Assembly (NCBI GenBank): GCA_004195305.1
Contig: SDWN01000335.1
Location: 1 to 5,576, forward strand
Origin: Neptunomonas sp.
Lineage (GTDB): Bacteria; Pseudomonadota; Gammaproteobacteria; Pseudomonadales; Balneatricaceae
Reading direction: 5' to 3'
Length of the DNA stretch: 5,576 nt
Shown here in pieces: positions 1 to 4,956 of the stretch (position 1 is the first letter of the stretch; every line of letters starts with the position of its first letter). The position numbers were made by a program, and so were the translations under genes. The notes beneath the pieces were generated by a model. It saw only the letters and a program-made list of their open reading frames with translations. It was not told the DNA's origin and ran no database searches.

Positions 1-19
1 AGATGTGTATAAGAGACAG
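1..19. other. Tn5/Nextera mosaic-end adapter (sequencing artefact)
   Basis: The first 19 bases, AGATGTGTATAAGAGACAG, match exactly the transposase mosaic end used in Nextera-type library preparation. This is not genomic DNA. Translated from base 3 it gives MCIRDR, a well-known adapter-derived false N-terminus. Genomic sequence starts at or just after base 20, and whatever lies to the left is unknown. Confidence 0.97.
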
Positions 20-206
20 GAACCTGGCTCAAGCCCGCAGGCTGCTTAACGTCGAGATCAAAGAGCAACCGGCTGACGCGGCCGAGGCACCAGAGCTCTC
101 GCAAAAGAGTCCCTATACCTGTCCTGCCTGCGGCGGGTCCATGATCGTGATTGAGGTACTCACGCAGGGTCAGTTGCCTCGTGCACCACCGAGGCAAGCC
201 GCATGA
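20..206 (+). CDS. IS91-family transposase, C-terminal fragment
   Basis: About 61 genuine C-terminal residues are present, from NLAQARRLL to the stop at 204-206. The start is missing because the contig begins in the adapter, so the ATG at base 3 is not a real start. A zinc-finger-like CPACGG pair (Cys-x-x-Cys), then a hydrophobic MIVIEV strand and a basic, proline-rich tail (GQLPRAPP), is the usual ending of IS91/IS801-type HUH transposases. Those proteins cut and rejoin single-stranded DNA at the element ends during rolling-circle transposition. The full protein is usually around 400 residues, and none of the catalytic part (HUH motif, paired tyrosines) lies here. Whether the whole gene is intact in the genome cannot be told. 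Confidence 0.78.
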
Positions 207-313
207 ACCAGACTGGAATGAGCCAACTTCAAAACTGTCGATCCAGACCGGCAGGGCCACAGAGCATGCGCTGTGTTGAGAAAGTGCGATATCAGTCTGT
301 TGTTACCGATTAT

Positions 314-354
314 CCAGGTGATCTGAGTGGTACTGAACGCATCAGATCCACCGG
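314..354 (+). repeat. Strong imperfect hairpin in the IS91 tail
   Basis: The left arm CCAGGTGATCTGA (314-326) pairs with the right arm TCAGATCCACCGG (342-354). This gives about 12 base pairs, with single-base bulges at A316 and C348, around a 15-base loop. The uninterrupted core includes ATCTGA/TCAGAT. It lies about 110 bases downstream of the transposase stop, in the region expected to contain the rolling-circle origin end. Hairpins recognised by HUH transposases are known for this family, but a role for this one is inference. It has no following T-run, so it is not a typical intrinsic terminator. Confidence 0.6.
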
Positions 355-512
355 TAAAGCGATAAAGAAAACAATGAATACGCCTGCTGTGCTGGGTCTT
401 ATCGGGTGGAGCGATACCCTAATCCCCATAGACCTACCGCCACTGCAAATCCGAGCTTCGAGCCCCGCGGTTTCCTACATGTCGTTTTCTGCAACACCTG
501 CCCGCTGATACT

Positions 513-537
513 GTTGAGTGCACATCCGAAGCTCAAC
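513..537. repeat. Short inverted repeat GTTGAG/CTCAAC
   Basis: A 6-bp inverted repeat, GTTGAG at 513-518 and CTCAAC at 532-537, has a 13-base loop. It lies about 20 bases before the candidate IS91 target tetranucleotide GAAC (557-560). It could be a subterminal structure of the element, but a repeat this short may be chance. Confidence 0.35.
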
Positions 538-599
538 CTTGCGGGCCGGTATCGCAGAACACTAAGACATTGCGGCCATCGTTACTGACTTTACCACTG

Positions 600-698
600 C
601 TACAGATCATGCAGCATTTTCATGAAGTGCTTGGCGGTCACAATGCCGCTCGCCATTCCTAGCAGGTGCACCTGCTCCTTCCTTTCAGGAGGTATGCA
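600..698 (-). pseudogene. Possible coding relic on the minus strand (unidentified)
   Basis: Read on the minus strand, the frame from 698 to the TAG at 602-600 gives a protein-like stretch that includes PPERKEQVHLLGMASGIV and AKHFMKMLHDL. A stop (701-699) closes it upstream. A second frame just upstream on the same strand (about 735-687) reads MALKVDIAVMHTS before its own stop. Two adjacent plausible pieces in different frames could be a frameshifted remnant of a gene damaged beside the insertion element. I do not recognise the family, and a run this short can arise by chance. Confidence 0.2.
661..676. repeat. 16-bp perfect palindrome AGCAGGTGCACCTGCT
   Basis: The sequence equals its own reverse complement over all 16 bases. 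It lies about 130 bases upstream of the inferred symporter promoter, between the IS91 tail and that promoter. A dimeric DNA-binding protein site is possible. With no matching copy elsewhere in the window, the role stays unassigned. Confidence 0.45.
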
Positions 699-773
699 TT
701 ACAGCTATATCGACCTTGAGCGCCATCTCCACACTGGATCGTTGCCAACCCTCGCTTAACTACTGCTGATTTT

Positions 774-784
774 TTACAATGTAA
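774..784. promoter_or_regulatory. Inverted repeat TTACA-A-TGTAA, possible operator half
   Basis: Five-base arms TTACA (774-778) and TGTAA (780-784) flank one base. The site lies about 20 bases upstream of the proposed -35 box of the symporter promoter, where an activator could bind. No regulator gene is present in the window to test this against. Confidence 0.25.
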
Positions 785-789
785 GCACT

Positions 790-810
790 GTTAACAGGGC
801 GTTAACCCTG
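790..810. promoter_or_regulatory. Paired GTTAAC palindromes, candidate operator
   Basis: Two identical 6-bp palindromes GTTAAC lie at 790-795 and 801-806, with centres 11 bases apart, which is about one helical turn. They overlap an inverted repeat CAGGG (795-799) / CCCTG (806-810). The second copy overlaps the proposed -35 element, so a bound protein could block or position RNA polymerase. The pattern is directly visible; the operator function is inference. Confidence 0.4.
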
Positions 811-829
811 CCAACAATCCACATATACT
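802..829 (+). promoter_or_regulatory. Sigma-70-like promoter for the symporter unit
   Basis: A -10 hexamer TATACT (824-829) differs from TATAAT at one position. Sixteen bases upstream, TTAACC (802-807) matches four of six bases of TTGACA. Transcription would start near 836, giving a leader of about 25 bases before the ATG at 862. The region upstream of the start is AT-richer than the coding DNA. Confidence 0.5.
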
Positions 830-861
830 GCATATTTCCTGCAGAATAATACGGTATCAGC

Positions 862-2298
862 ATGCACATCCTCGATCTGCTAGGGCTGGCGATTTACTTC
901 ATTATGTTGATCGTGATCGGCTACCTGAGTTCACGCCAGATTAAATCCAGTGACGATTTTGCTGTCGCGGGAAATCGCATCACCTGGCCGATTCTATTCG
1001 CCACCCTGGCGGCCTCTTTTCTCGGTGGTGGCGCATCGATGGGCCGTGCGGGTAAGTCCTTCACCGATGGCTATGTGTTTATGTTTGCCGCCTTCGCCTT
1101 CCCACTTGCGACGGTTCTTGCGGGGCTGTTTATCGCCCCCAAACTCAAGCGTTACATCGGCGCTCACACTGTCGGTGATATCATGGCCCATCACTACGGT
1201 GCACCCTCCCGACTATTTACCGGACTGTTCTCGCTGGTCTACTGTATCGGTATCCTCGGAGCCCAGGCACTGGCTATAGGCACGGTATTCAATGCAATCC
1301 TTGGGATCGAAGTCAGCACTGGCATTCTGCTCGGCATGGCGGTGGTATTGCTCTACTCCACCCTCGGCGGCATGTGGGCCGTGATCCAGACCGATGTCGT
1401 ACAGTTTCTGATGCTGGCCCTATTTATCCCTATAACACTGGTTATCGGACTCCAACAGGTAGGTGGCGCCGAGGCGTTAATTGAACGGCTACCCGCGCTT
1501 CATTTCAGTGTTATGGGCGATTACAGCACCGGTTTGTTTGTCAGTATTTTTATCGCCTATTTACTCGGAGAAACACTGGTACCACCTTATACCCAACGGG
1601 CATTGGCGGCGCCCGATTCGCGCAACGCCAAAATCGGTTACACCGTCGCGGGCTGCTTCGGTTTCGTGTTCTATTTTATCAGCGCAACCATCGGCTTGGT
1701 GGCGCTGGTGCTGTTCCCCGACATCAGCCCCGACCGGGCGATGCCCGAATTGATCCGCAGCGCACTTCCGATCGGCCTGACAGGATTAGTGTTAGCCGCG
1801 TTGTTGGCCGTAGTGATGTCGACTGCCGACTCCTACCTCAACTCCTCCGCGGTGGTGTTCGTCCGTGATATTTATCAGAGCTTCATCGACCCCAGCGTCG
1901 ACGACAACCAACGCCTATGGATCGAGCGCGCAGTGACGTTGGTGATTGGTATCGGCGCGGTCATCTTTGCGCTTTACGCCACTTCGATTATCGATGCACT
2001 GTTATTGAGTTATGCCCTCTGGGCGCCGACCGTCCTGATCCCCTTCGTGTTGGCGGTGTTGTTGAATCTAAACTGTTCTCGGGCGGCGTTGTGGGCGATG
2101 CTGTCAGGCGCTGTGGTGACAATTTTGTGGAAATGGGGACCACTGGAACTTGAGCAACTGACCGGACTGACCGGCTTGATCGCTGGTGTACTGACCAATT
2201 TGACTGTCTTTACCCTGATCTACCTATTGCTCCGCCATCCTTTTAGTCCGCCAAGCTCCATGACATTAACCACCCCATCAACAAAGCCCGGAGCCTGA
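862..2298 (+). CDS. Sodium:solute symporter family (SSS) transporter
   Basis: A 478-residue inner-membrane protein, about the usual SSS length, with some 12-13 hydrophobic spans. SSS carriers use the sodium gradient to import small solutes. Family marks visible are LFATLAASFLGGG (45-57) in the first core helix, YSTLGGMWAVIQTDVVQF (165-182), PPYTQRALAA (241-250) and MSTADSYLNSS (319-329). Ser320/Thr321 in the last motif correspond to the sodium-site pair known from PutP-type carriers. An in-frame stop at 847-849 leaves ATG 862 as the first possible ATG; its ribosome binding site is weak. The gene heads an apparent operon, with a 33-residue membrane peptide starting 2 bases after its stop. The substrate is not evident. 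By family and neighbours an amino acid, imino acid or similar organic solute is plausible, and nothing here rules out another. Confidence 0.93.
   Translation: MHILDLLGLAIYFIMLIVIGYLSSRQIKSSDDFAVAGNRITWPILFATLAASFLGGGASMGRAGKSFTDGYVFMFAAFAFPLATVLAGLFIAPKLKRYIGAHTVGDIMAHHYGAPSRLFTGLFSLVYCIGILGAQALAIGTVFNAILGIEVSTGILLGMAVVLLYSTLGGMWAVIQTDVVQFLMLALFIPITLVIGLQQVGGAEALIERLPALHFSVMGDYSTGLFVSIFIAYLLGETLVPPYTQRALAAPDSRNAKIGYTVAGCFGFVFYFISATIGLVALVLFPDISPDRAMPELIRSALPIGLTGLVLAALLAVVMSTADSYLNSSAVVFVRDIYQSFIDPSVDDNQRLWIERAVTLVIGIGAVIFALYATSIIDALLLSYALWAPTVLIPFVLAVLLNLNCSRAALWAMLSGAVVTILWKWGPLELEQLTGLTGLIAGVLTNLTVFTLIYLLLRHPFSPPSSMTLTTPSTKPGA
2290..2293 (+). promoter_or_regulatory. Ribosome binding site of the 33-residue peptide
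   Basis: GGAG lies inside the last codons of the symporter gene, 7 bases before the ATG at 2301. This is ideal spacing and is the main evidence that the tiny frame is translated rather than chance. Confidence 0.65.
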
Positions 2299-2300
2299 CC

Positions 2301-2402
2301 ATGCACTGGTATGAACTGACCATCTACGGGCTCTCAGCCGTATCCGTTGTAACCGCCATTGCAATCGGAGTGCTCGCCTACCGTTTCTTCAGTAACGATT
2401 AA
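2301..2402 (+). CDS. 33-residue single-span membrane peptide, likely symporter partner
   Basis: A 34-codon frame opens 2 bases after the symporter stop and ends at TAA 2400-2402. The peptide starts MHWYELTIYG. It continues through one hydrophobic helix from about residue 8 to 26 (core SAVSVVTAIAIGVLA) and ends in a short polar tail (YRFFSND). The GGAG box, tight spacing and clean membrane-span composition support a real gene. Small accessory subunits are known beside secondary transporters, such as MetS with the NSS carrier MetP, YhdT beside PanF and DUF4212/DUF485 proteins beside SSS carriers. This one is shorter than the SSS-associated families and I do not recognise its family. A role in assembly or activity of the adjacent symporter is inference. 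Confidence 0.7.
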   Translation: MHWYELTIYGLSAVSVVTAIAIGVLAYRFFSND

Positions 2403-2418
2403 CCGCTTAGTCTTGGGT

Positions 2419-2425
2419 GAGAGGT
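2419..2425 (+). promoter_or_regulatory. Ribosome binding site fixing the binding-protein start
   Basis: GAGAGGT, 8-9 bases before ATG 2434, is the only good Shine-Dalgarno-like box near the beginning of this gene. It supports 2434 over the upstream in-frame ATG at 2359, which lies inside the 33-residue peptide gene and has no comparable box. Confidence 0.6.
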
Positions 2426-2433
2426 ATACGGCG

Positions 2434-3246
2434 ATGATAAGAATACTGTTACTGACCTTATTACTAGTCAGCAGGCTTACTCTGGGCGACTCCGAAGCCA
2501 GGCCCCACCCCGAAGTTAAGGTCGCTACCTTCGCAAACTACGCCCCGTTCTGTTTCTACGCGGCCGATGCCGACCAATCTCAATACCAGGAGGTCATCGA
2601 ACCGGGACAACGCTCGAGGCTATTTCGCGGTTTGGCCTGGGAAGTCGTACTCAACAGCTTCCAACGATCCGGCTACCGCGTGCATCTATATATCGTCCCG
2701 TGGACACGCGCAATGAAGATGCTGGATCAGGGCTTGGTCGACGCCGTATTCCCAGCGATCAAGAATCCGAGCCGACTGGCAAAGTATCAATTTTCGGCTC
2801 AGCGGGTCTACCCCAAAAACGACTTGTTGCTCTACACCCGTGCCAATGATCAGCAATTAATTACCGGGCTGGACAATTTGGCGGGGAAGCGGGTAGCTAC
2901 GATACGCGGTTTTTCCTACGGCTCGACCTGGGACCAGTTCACTAGCAGCAACGACCTCAATAACATTAACGTCAACGATGCAAAACAGGGCTTTAATCTT
3001 CTCGAAAAAGGCCGCATCGATGCCTTGGTCGGATACCAGCTATCCCACGATTACCACCTGAAGAATTGGAACAAAACAGCGCTATTCAGTAAGACTGCCG
3101 CTTTTGACCAAGCACACTCTTTTCTGATGGGACGATCGGATAACGCCCCCCTGATGAATGACTATGACCAAGGGCGAGCGGCCTTAGACCAGCAAGGTGA
3201 CTACCAGCAACTGCTGCAAAAATGGGGCATGGACGGGCTCGATTAA
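2434..3246 (+). CDS. Periplasmic solute-binding protein, SBP_bac_3 type (orphan)
   Basis: A 270-residue protein of the family-3 extracellular solute-binding fold, which typically binds amino acids or related small polar molecules. The start at 2434 gives a Sec signal peptide: MIR, then a leucine-rich core to about residue 18, with cleavage likely near 18-22. The core contains an arginine at 14, which is slightly unusual. There is no lipobox cysteine, so the product should be soluble in the periplasm. Family features are the first strand VKVATFANYAPFCFY (28-42), the segment PWTRAMKMLDQGLVDAVFPA (89-108) and the hinge-proximal LAGKRVATIRGFSYG (149-163). It starts 31 bases after the membrane-peptide stop, apparently in the symporter operon. 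No ABC permease or ATPase gene is present. It may feed a distant ABC system, act as a sensor input, or work with the symporter. Confidence 0.85.
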   Translation: MIRILLLTLLLVSRLTLGDSEARPHPEVKVATFANYAPFCFYAADADQSQYQEVIEPGQRSRLFRGLAWEVVLNSFQRSGYRVHLYIVPWTRAMKMLDQGLVDAVFPAIKNPSRLAKYQFSAQRVYPKNDLLLYTRANDQQLITGLDNLAGKRVATIRGFSYGSTWDQFTSSNDLNNINVNDAKQGFNLLEKGRIDALVGYQLSHDYHLKNWNKTALFSKTAAFDQAHSFLMGRSDNAPLMNDYDQGRAALDQQGDYQQLLQKWGMDGLD

Positions 3247-3260
3247 CGCCCGTAATCTTT
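3233..3260 (+). terminator. Weak intrinsic terminator of the symporter unit
   Basis: ACGGGC (3233-3238) pairs with GCCCGT (3248-3253) around a 9-base loop that contains the TAA stop of the binding-protein gene. It is followed by AATCTTT, a poor U-tract. It is the only hairpin near the end of the plus-strand unit. Efficiency is probably low, and transcription may run on into the convergent terminators. Confidence 0.35.
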
Positions 3261-3314
3261 CCCGATACCCAATTATGACTATTAAGGAAACGGGCTCGGC
3301 ACGAAGTAATCCGA

Positions 3315-3337
3315 ATAAAAAAACCGCCCGAAGGCGG
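3315..3337 (-). terminator. Intrinsic terminator of the minus-strand oxidase operon (distal)
   Basis: On the minus strand CCGCC-TTCG-GGCGG forms a 5-bp GC stem with a stable UUCG tetraloop, followed by a run of seven T (complement of the A-run 3317-3323). This is a textbook rho-independent terminator, about 60 bases beyond the RidA-family stop. There is no T-run on the plus side, so it acts in one direction only. Confidence 0.85.
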
Positions 3338-3338
3338 C

Positions 3339-3377
3339 AAAGAAAAAGCCGGTGAGTTGGAGATGGAACCAGCCGGC
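3339..3377 (-). terminator. Second, proximal terminator of the minus-strand operon
   Basis: On the minus strand GCCGG (complement of 3373-3377) pairs with CCGGC (complement of 3348-3352). A further short inner helix (GGTT/AACT) forms inside the loop, and TTTTTCTTT follows. The stem is interrupted, so it is weaker than the distal hairpin 10 bases further on. Together they form a tandem terminator at the convergent gene junction. Confidence 0.5.
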
Positions 3378-3398
3378 ACTCTCAAACGGTGAAGTTTT

Positions 3399-3746
3399 CT
3401 ATTGCGCCGCCACCACCGACAGTTCAACCAACACATCGGGACGCGCCATCCGCGCTTCGACACAGGCTCGGGCGGGTTTTTTACCCTCGGCAACCCAGGC
3501 GTCCCAAACCGCATTCATCGCGGCAAAGTCTTTCATATCGCGGATATAGATCGTCACCGACAGCATTCGATCACGATGGCTACCGGATTCAGCCAGCAAG
3601 CTATCGACCTGATTCAAACAACGCTGGGTTTGCTCGGCGGTATCCCAGGCGGCATCGCTGGCGGTCTGGCCGCACAGGTAGATAGTGCCGTTGTGCTTGA
3701 CGATTTTGCTCATGCGTTCGGTTGAACCGATTCGTTCGATAGACAT
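3399..3746 (-). CDS. RidA-family (YoaB-like) enamine/imine deaminase
   Basis: A 115-residue protein of the RidA/YjgF/TdcF fold. Many members hydrolyse reactive enamine/imine intermediates to keto acids and ammonia as cytoplasmic homotrimers. The conserved arginine used for substrate carboxylate binding is present in PARACVEARM (Arg93), and a glutamate follows in VLVELSVVA (Glu108). The pattern MSIERI...KHNGTIYLCGQTA and DFAAMNAVWDAWV, and the length, resemble E. coli YoaB more than RidA itself. That resemblance supports the ATG at 3746; an in-frame ATG at 3755 lies only 2 bases from the GGAG box (3758-3761) and the open frame further up runs into the oxidase gene. It is the last gene of the operon, 94 bases after the oxidase stop, which suggests it clears the imine made by that enzyme. 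Direct activity is inferred from the residues and context. Confidence 0.9.
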   Translation of the reverse strand: MSIERIGSTERMSKIVKHNGTIYLCGQTASDAAWDTAEQTQRCLNQVDSLLAESGSHRDRMLSVTIYIRDMKDFAAMNAVWDAWVAEGKKPARACVEARMARPDVLVELSVVAAQ

Positions 3747-3773
3747 TATGTCCATTTCTCCAAAGTTATTATC

Positions 3774-3788
3774 CCGGCTCGATGCCGG
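3774..3788 (-). other. Stem-loop between the oxidase and RidA genes
   Basis: On the minus strand CCGGC-ATCGA-GCCGG is a perfect 5-bp GC stem with a 5-base loop. It lies within the 94-base gap, about 12 bases upstream of the RidA-family ribosome binding site. No T-run follows, so it is not an intrinsic terminator. It could mark an mRNA processing or stability point that sets different expression of the last gene. Function is inference. Confidence 0.4.
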
Positions 3789-3840
3789 AAAACGGGGATA
3801 GGCGAAGGGAGTTGAGAAAATTCTGCTTTGCATAGTCAAC

Positions 3841-4956
3841 CTAAAGCACCTTGCGTTCGAAGCGGTCGATGCGAAAGGCATCCAGGCAAAATGCACTCCT
3901 ACCACGGCCGATCAGTTCGGCCATCACCTGACCGACGATGGGTCCCATCTGAAAACCGTGGGCGGAAAATCCGAAGGCATGCCAGGCATTATCGGCGTTG
4001 ATGCTGGGCCCGATCACCGGCAGGTTATCGGGCATATATGCTTCCAGCCCCGACCACATGCGATTAACCGAGGCGCTCTTCATGATCGGGAAAAAATCCA
4101 CCGCGTTCTTGGCTCCTGCGGCCAGCTTGGCGTAATCCAACCGGGTACGGTTATTGTCCCTGTCGGCGAAGCCCTTGGCGCCACCGCCGATCAGCACGGT
4201 GCCGTTTTCAAACTGCTTGAACGACAACGGCCGGCTCACGGCCCCCACCACCGGCGTGGCAAAGTGAGGCATCCGGGTGGTAATCATCAGCATCGGAGCG
4301 CTGTAGGACAGCGGCACGTTATCGCCGATCATCACCGATATCTTGTCGGCCCAGGCACCGGCGCAATTGACCAGGTGCTCCGCCTCGAAGCGGCCCTGGT
4401 CGGTCTCCACCAACCAGCGCATCCCGACCCGGCGCAGGATCCGGGCGCTGCAGCCTTCGATGAAGGTGACGCCATGGCGCTCGGCGGCACGGCGAAAGGC
4501 CAGAGTCGACTGGTAGGGGATCGCATAACCGTCGGCCTCTGACACCACCCCACCAACACAATGGGGGGCGACATGGGGCAGGCGCTGGCGTAGCTCCTGC
4601 TGGTCGATAATCTTCTCGTGATGGTGACCCAGAGCGTGCATCTGCTGCTGGCGCGCCCGCAAGGTATCCATATCAGCCTCGTCGGCGGCGATATTGACCA
4701 GTGAACGCGACCGGTAGCCGGTATCGGCGTCCAGCTCATCGTCGAGTCCGGCCCAGAGCGCCATCGACGCTTTGCTCAGGGCCACCTCGGACAGGTGCCT
4801 CCCCAGCAGCCGCACACCGCCGGCATTGACCCCCGAGGCGTGCCGGGACACCCAGTCTTTTTCCAACACCGTCACCCGAGCGCCAGCTTTGGCCAGATGG
4901 TAGGCGGTGGCACAGCCTTGAATGCCGCCACCAATGATCAGTACATCGGCATTCAT
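3841..4956 (-). CDS. FAD-dependent oxidase/dehydrogenase, DAO family (HcnC/OoxB/LhpB-like)
   Basis: A 371-residue flavoprotein of the glycine/D-amino-acid oxidase (DAO) superfamily, at usual full length. The N-terminal dinucleotide-binding fold reads VLIIGGGIQGCATAYHL, with GxGxxG at residues 9-14 and Glu32 at the end of the second strand for the adenine ribose. RHASGVNAGGVR (38-49) follows. The C-terminal flavin segment is DNLPVIGPS, then GFSAHGFQMGP (329-339). Paired with the upstream BFD-domain subunit it matches the arrangement of opine oxidases (OoxA/OoxB), hydrogen cyanide synthase (HcnB/HcnC) and D-hydroxyproline dehydrogenase. In these the DAO subunit oxidises a C-N bond and passes electrons to its partners. 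The start overlaps the upstream stop (ATGA, 4956-4953) and has AGGAGG at 4969-4964, 7 bases upstream. The substrate is probably an amine, imino acid, D-amino acid or opine; the sequence does not settle which. Confidence 0.9.
   Translation of the reverse strand: MNADVLIIGGGIQGCATAYHLAKAGARVTVLEKDWVSRHASGVNAGGVRLLGRHLSEVALSKASMALWAGLDDELDADTGYRSRSLVNIAADEADMDTLRARQQQMHALGHHHEKIIDQQELRQRLPHVAPHCVGGVVSEADGYAIPYQSTLAFRRAAERHGVTFIEGCSARILRRVGMRWLVETDQGRFEAEHLVNCAGAWADKISVMIGDNVPLSYSAPMLMITTRMPHFATPVVGAVSRPLSFKQFENGTVLIGGGAKGFADRDNNRTRLDYAKLAAGAKNAVDFFPIMKSASVNRMWSGLEAYMPDNLPVIGPSINADNAWHAFGFSAHGFQMGPIVGQVMAELIGRGRSAFCLDAFRIDRFERKVL

Larger units (their letters stand above)
20..600 (+). mobile_element. 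3' part of an IS91-family insertion sequence (left side missing)
   Basis: This stretch holds the last part of an IS91-type transposase gene followed by a non-coding tail of several hundred bases. IS91-family elements carry their rolling-circle origin end (oriIS) downstream of the transposase, lack terminal inverted repeats and make no target duplication, so the right boundary cannot be set from this window alone. The 600 limit is approximate. The family inserts next to GAAC or CAAG; the only such tetranucleotide I see in the tail after the hairpin is GAAC at 557-560, which would place the element end near 556. That boundary is inference. Confidence 0.6.
601..861. other. Intergenic stretch between the IS tail and the symporter gene
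   Basis: Taken with the non-coding IS tail, there is no convincing gene from 207 to 861. This part contains a 16-bp perfect palindrome (661-676), a short minus-strand reading frame that may be a coding relic (600-698), a near-perfect AGGAGG box at 687-692 only 1 base from an ATG that opens a 21-codon frame, a TTACA-A-TGTAA inverted repeat at 774-784, and the symporter promoter region (790-829). I see no tRNA, rRNA or riboswitch signature. Confidence 0.6.

Noticed and set aside
203..508. 101-residue plus-strand frame whose ATG overlaps the transposase stop
   Set aside because: The ATGA overlap is tempting, but the protein has no recognisable domain, is low in hydrophobic core residues and crosses the hairpin at 314-354. 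It lies in the non-coding tail typical of IS91 elements.
406..588. 60-residue plus-strand frame in the IS tail
   Set aside because: It has no ribosome binding site and no domain, and lies in the same non-coding tail. Similar short frames are commonly over-called next to IS91-type elements.
687..759. AGGAGG box followed by a 21-codon frame (ATG 694)
   Set aside because: The box is only 1 base from the ATG, too close for normal initiation. The peptide (MHYSYIDLER...) has no clear identity, and the inferred promoter starts transcription downstream of it.
2359..2433. 25-residue N-terminal extension of the solute-binding protein
   Set aside because: It would overlap the 33-residue peptide gene, has no good ribosome binding site, and would bury the signal peptide that begins exactly at ATG 2434.
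3086..3514. 142-residue minus-strand frame across the convergent junction
   Set aside because: It runs through both terminators and overlaps the RidA-family gene and the binding-protein gene in other frames. No domain is visible.
3747..3905. 53-residue N-terminal extension of the RidA-family protein
   Set aside because: It overlaps the end of the oxidase gene and reads through the stem-loop gap. RidA-family proteins of this type begin about where MSIERI begins.
3958..4542. 194-residue plus-strand frame antisense to the oxidase
   Set aside because: It is an opposite-strand shadow of a GC-rich coding region with a clear DAO-family protein on the minus strand.
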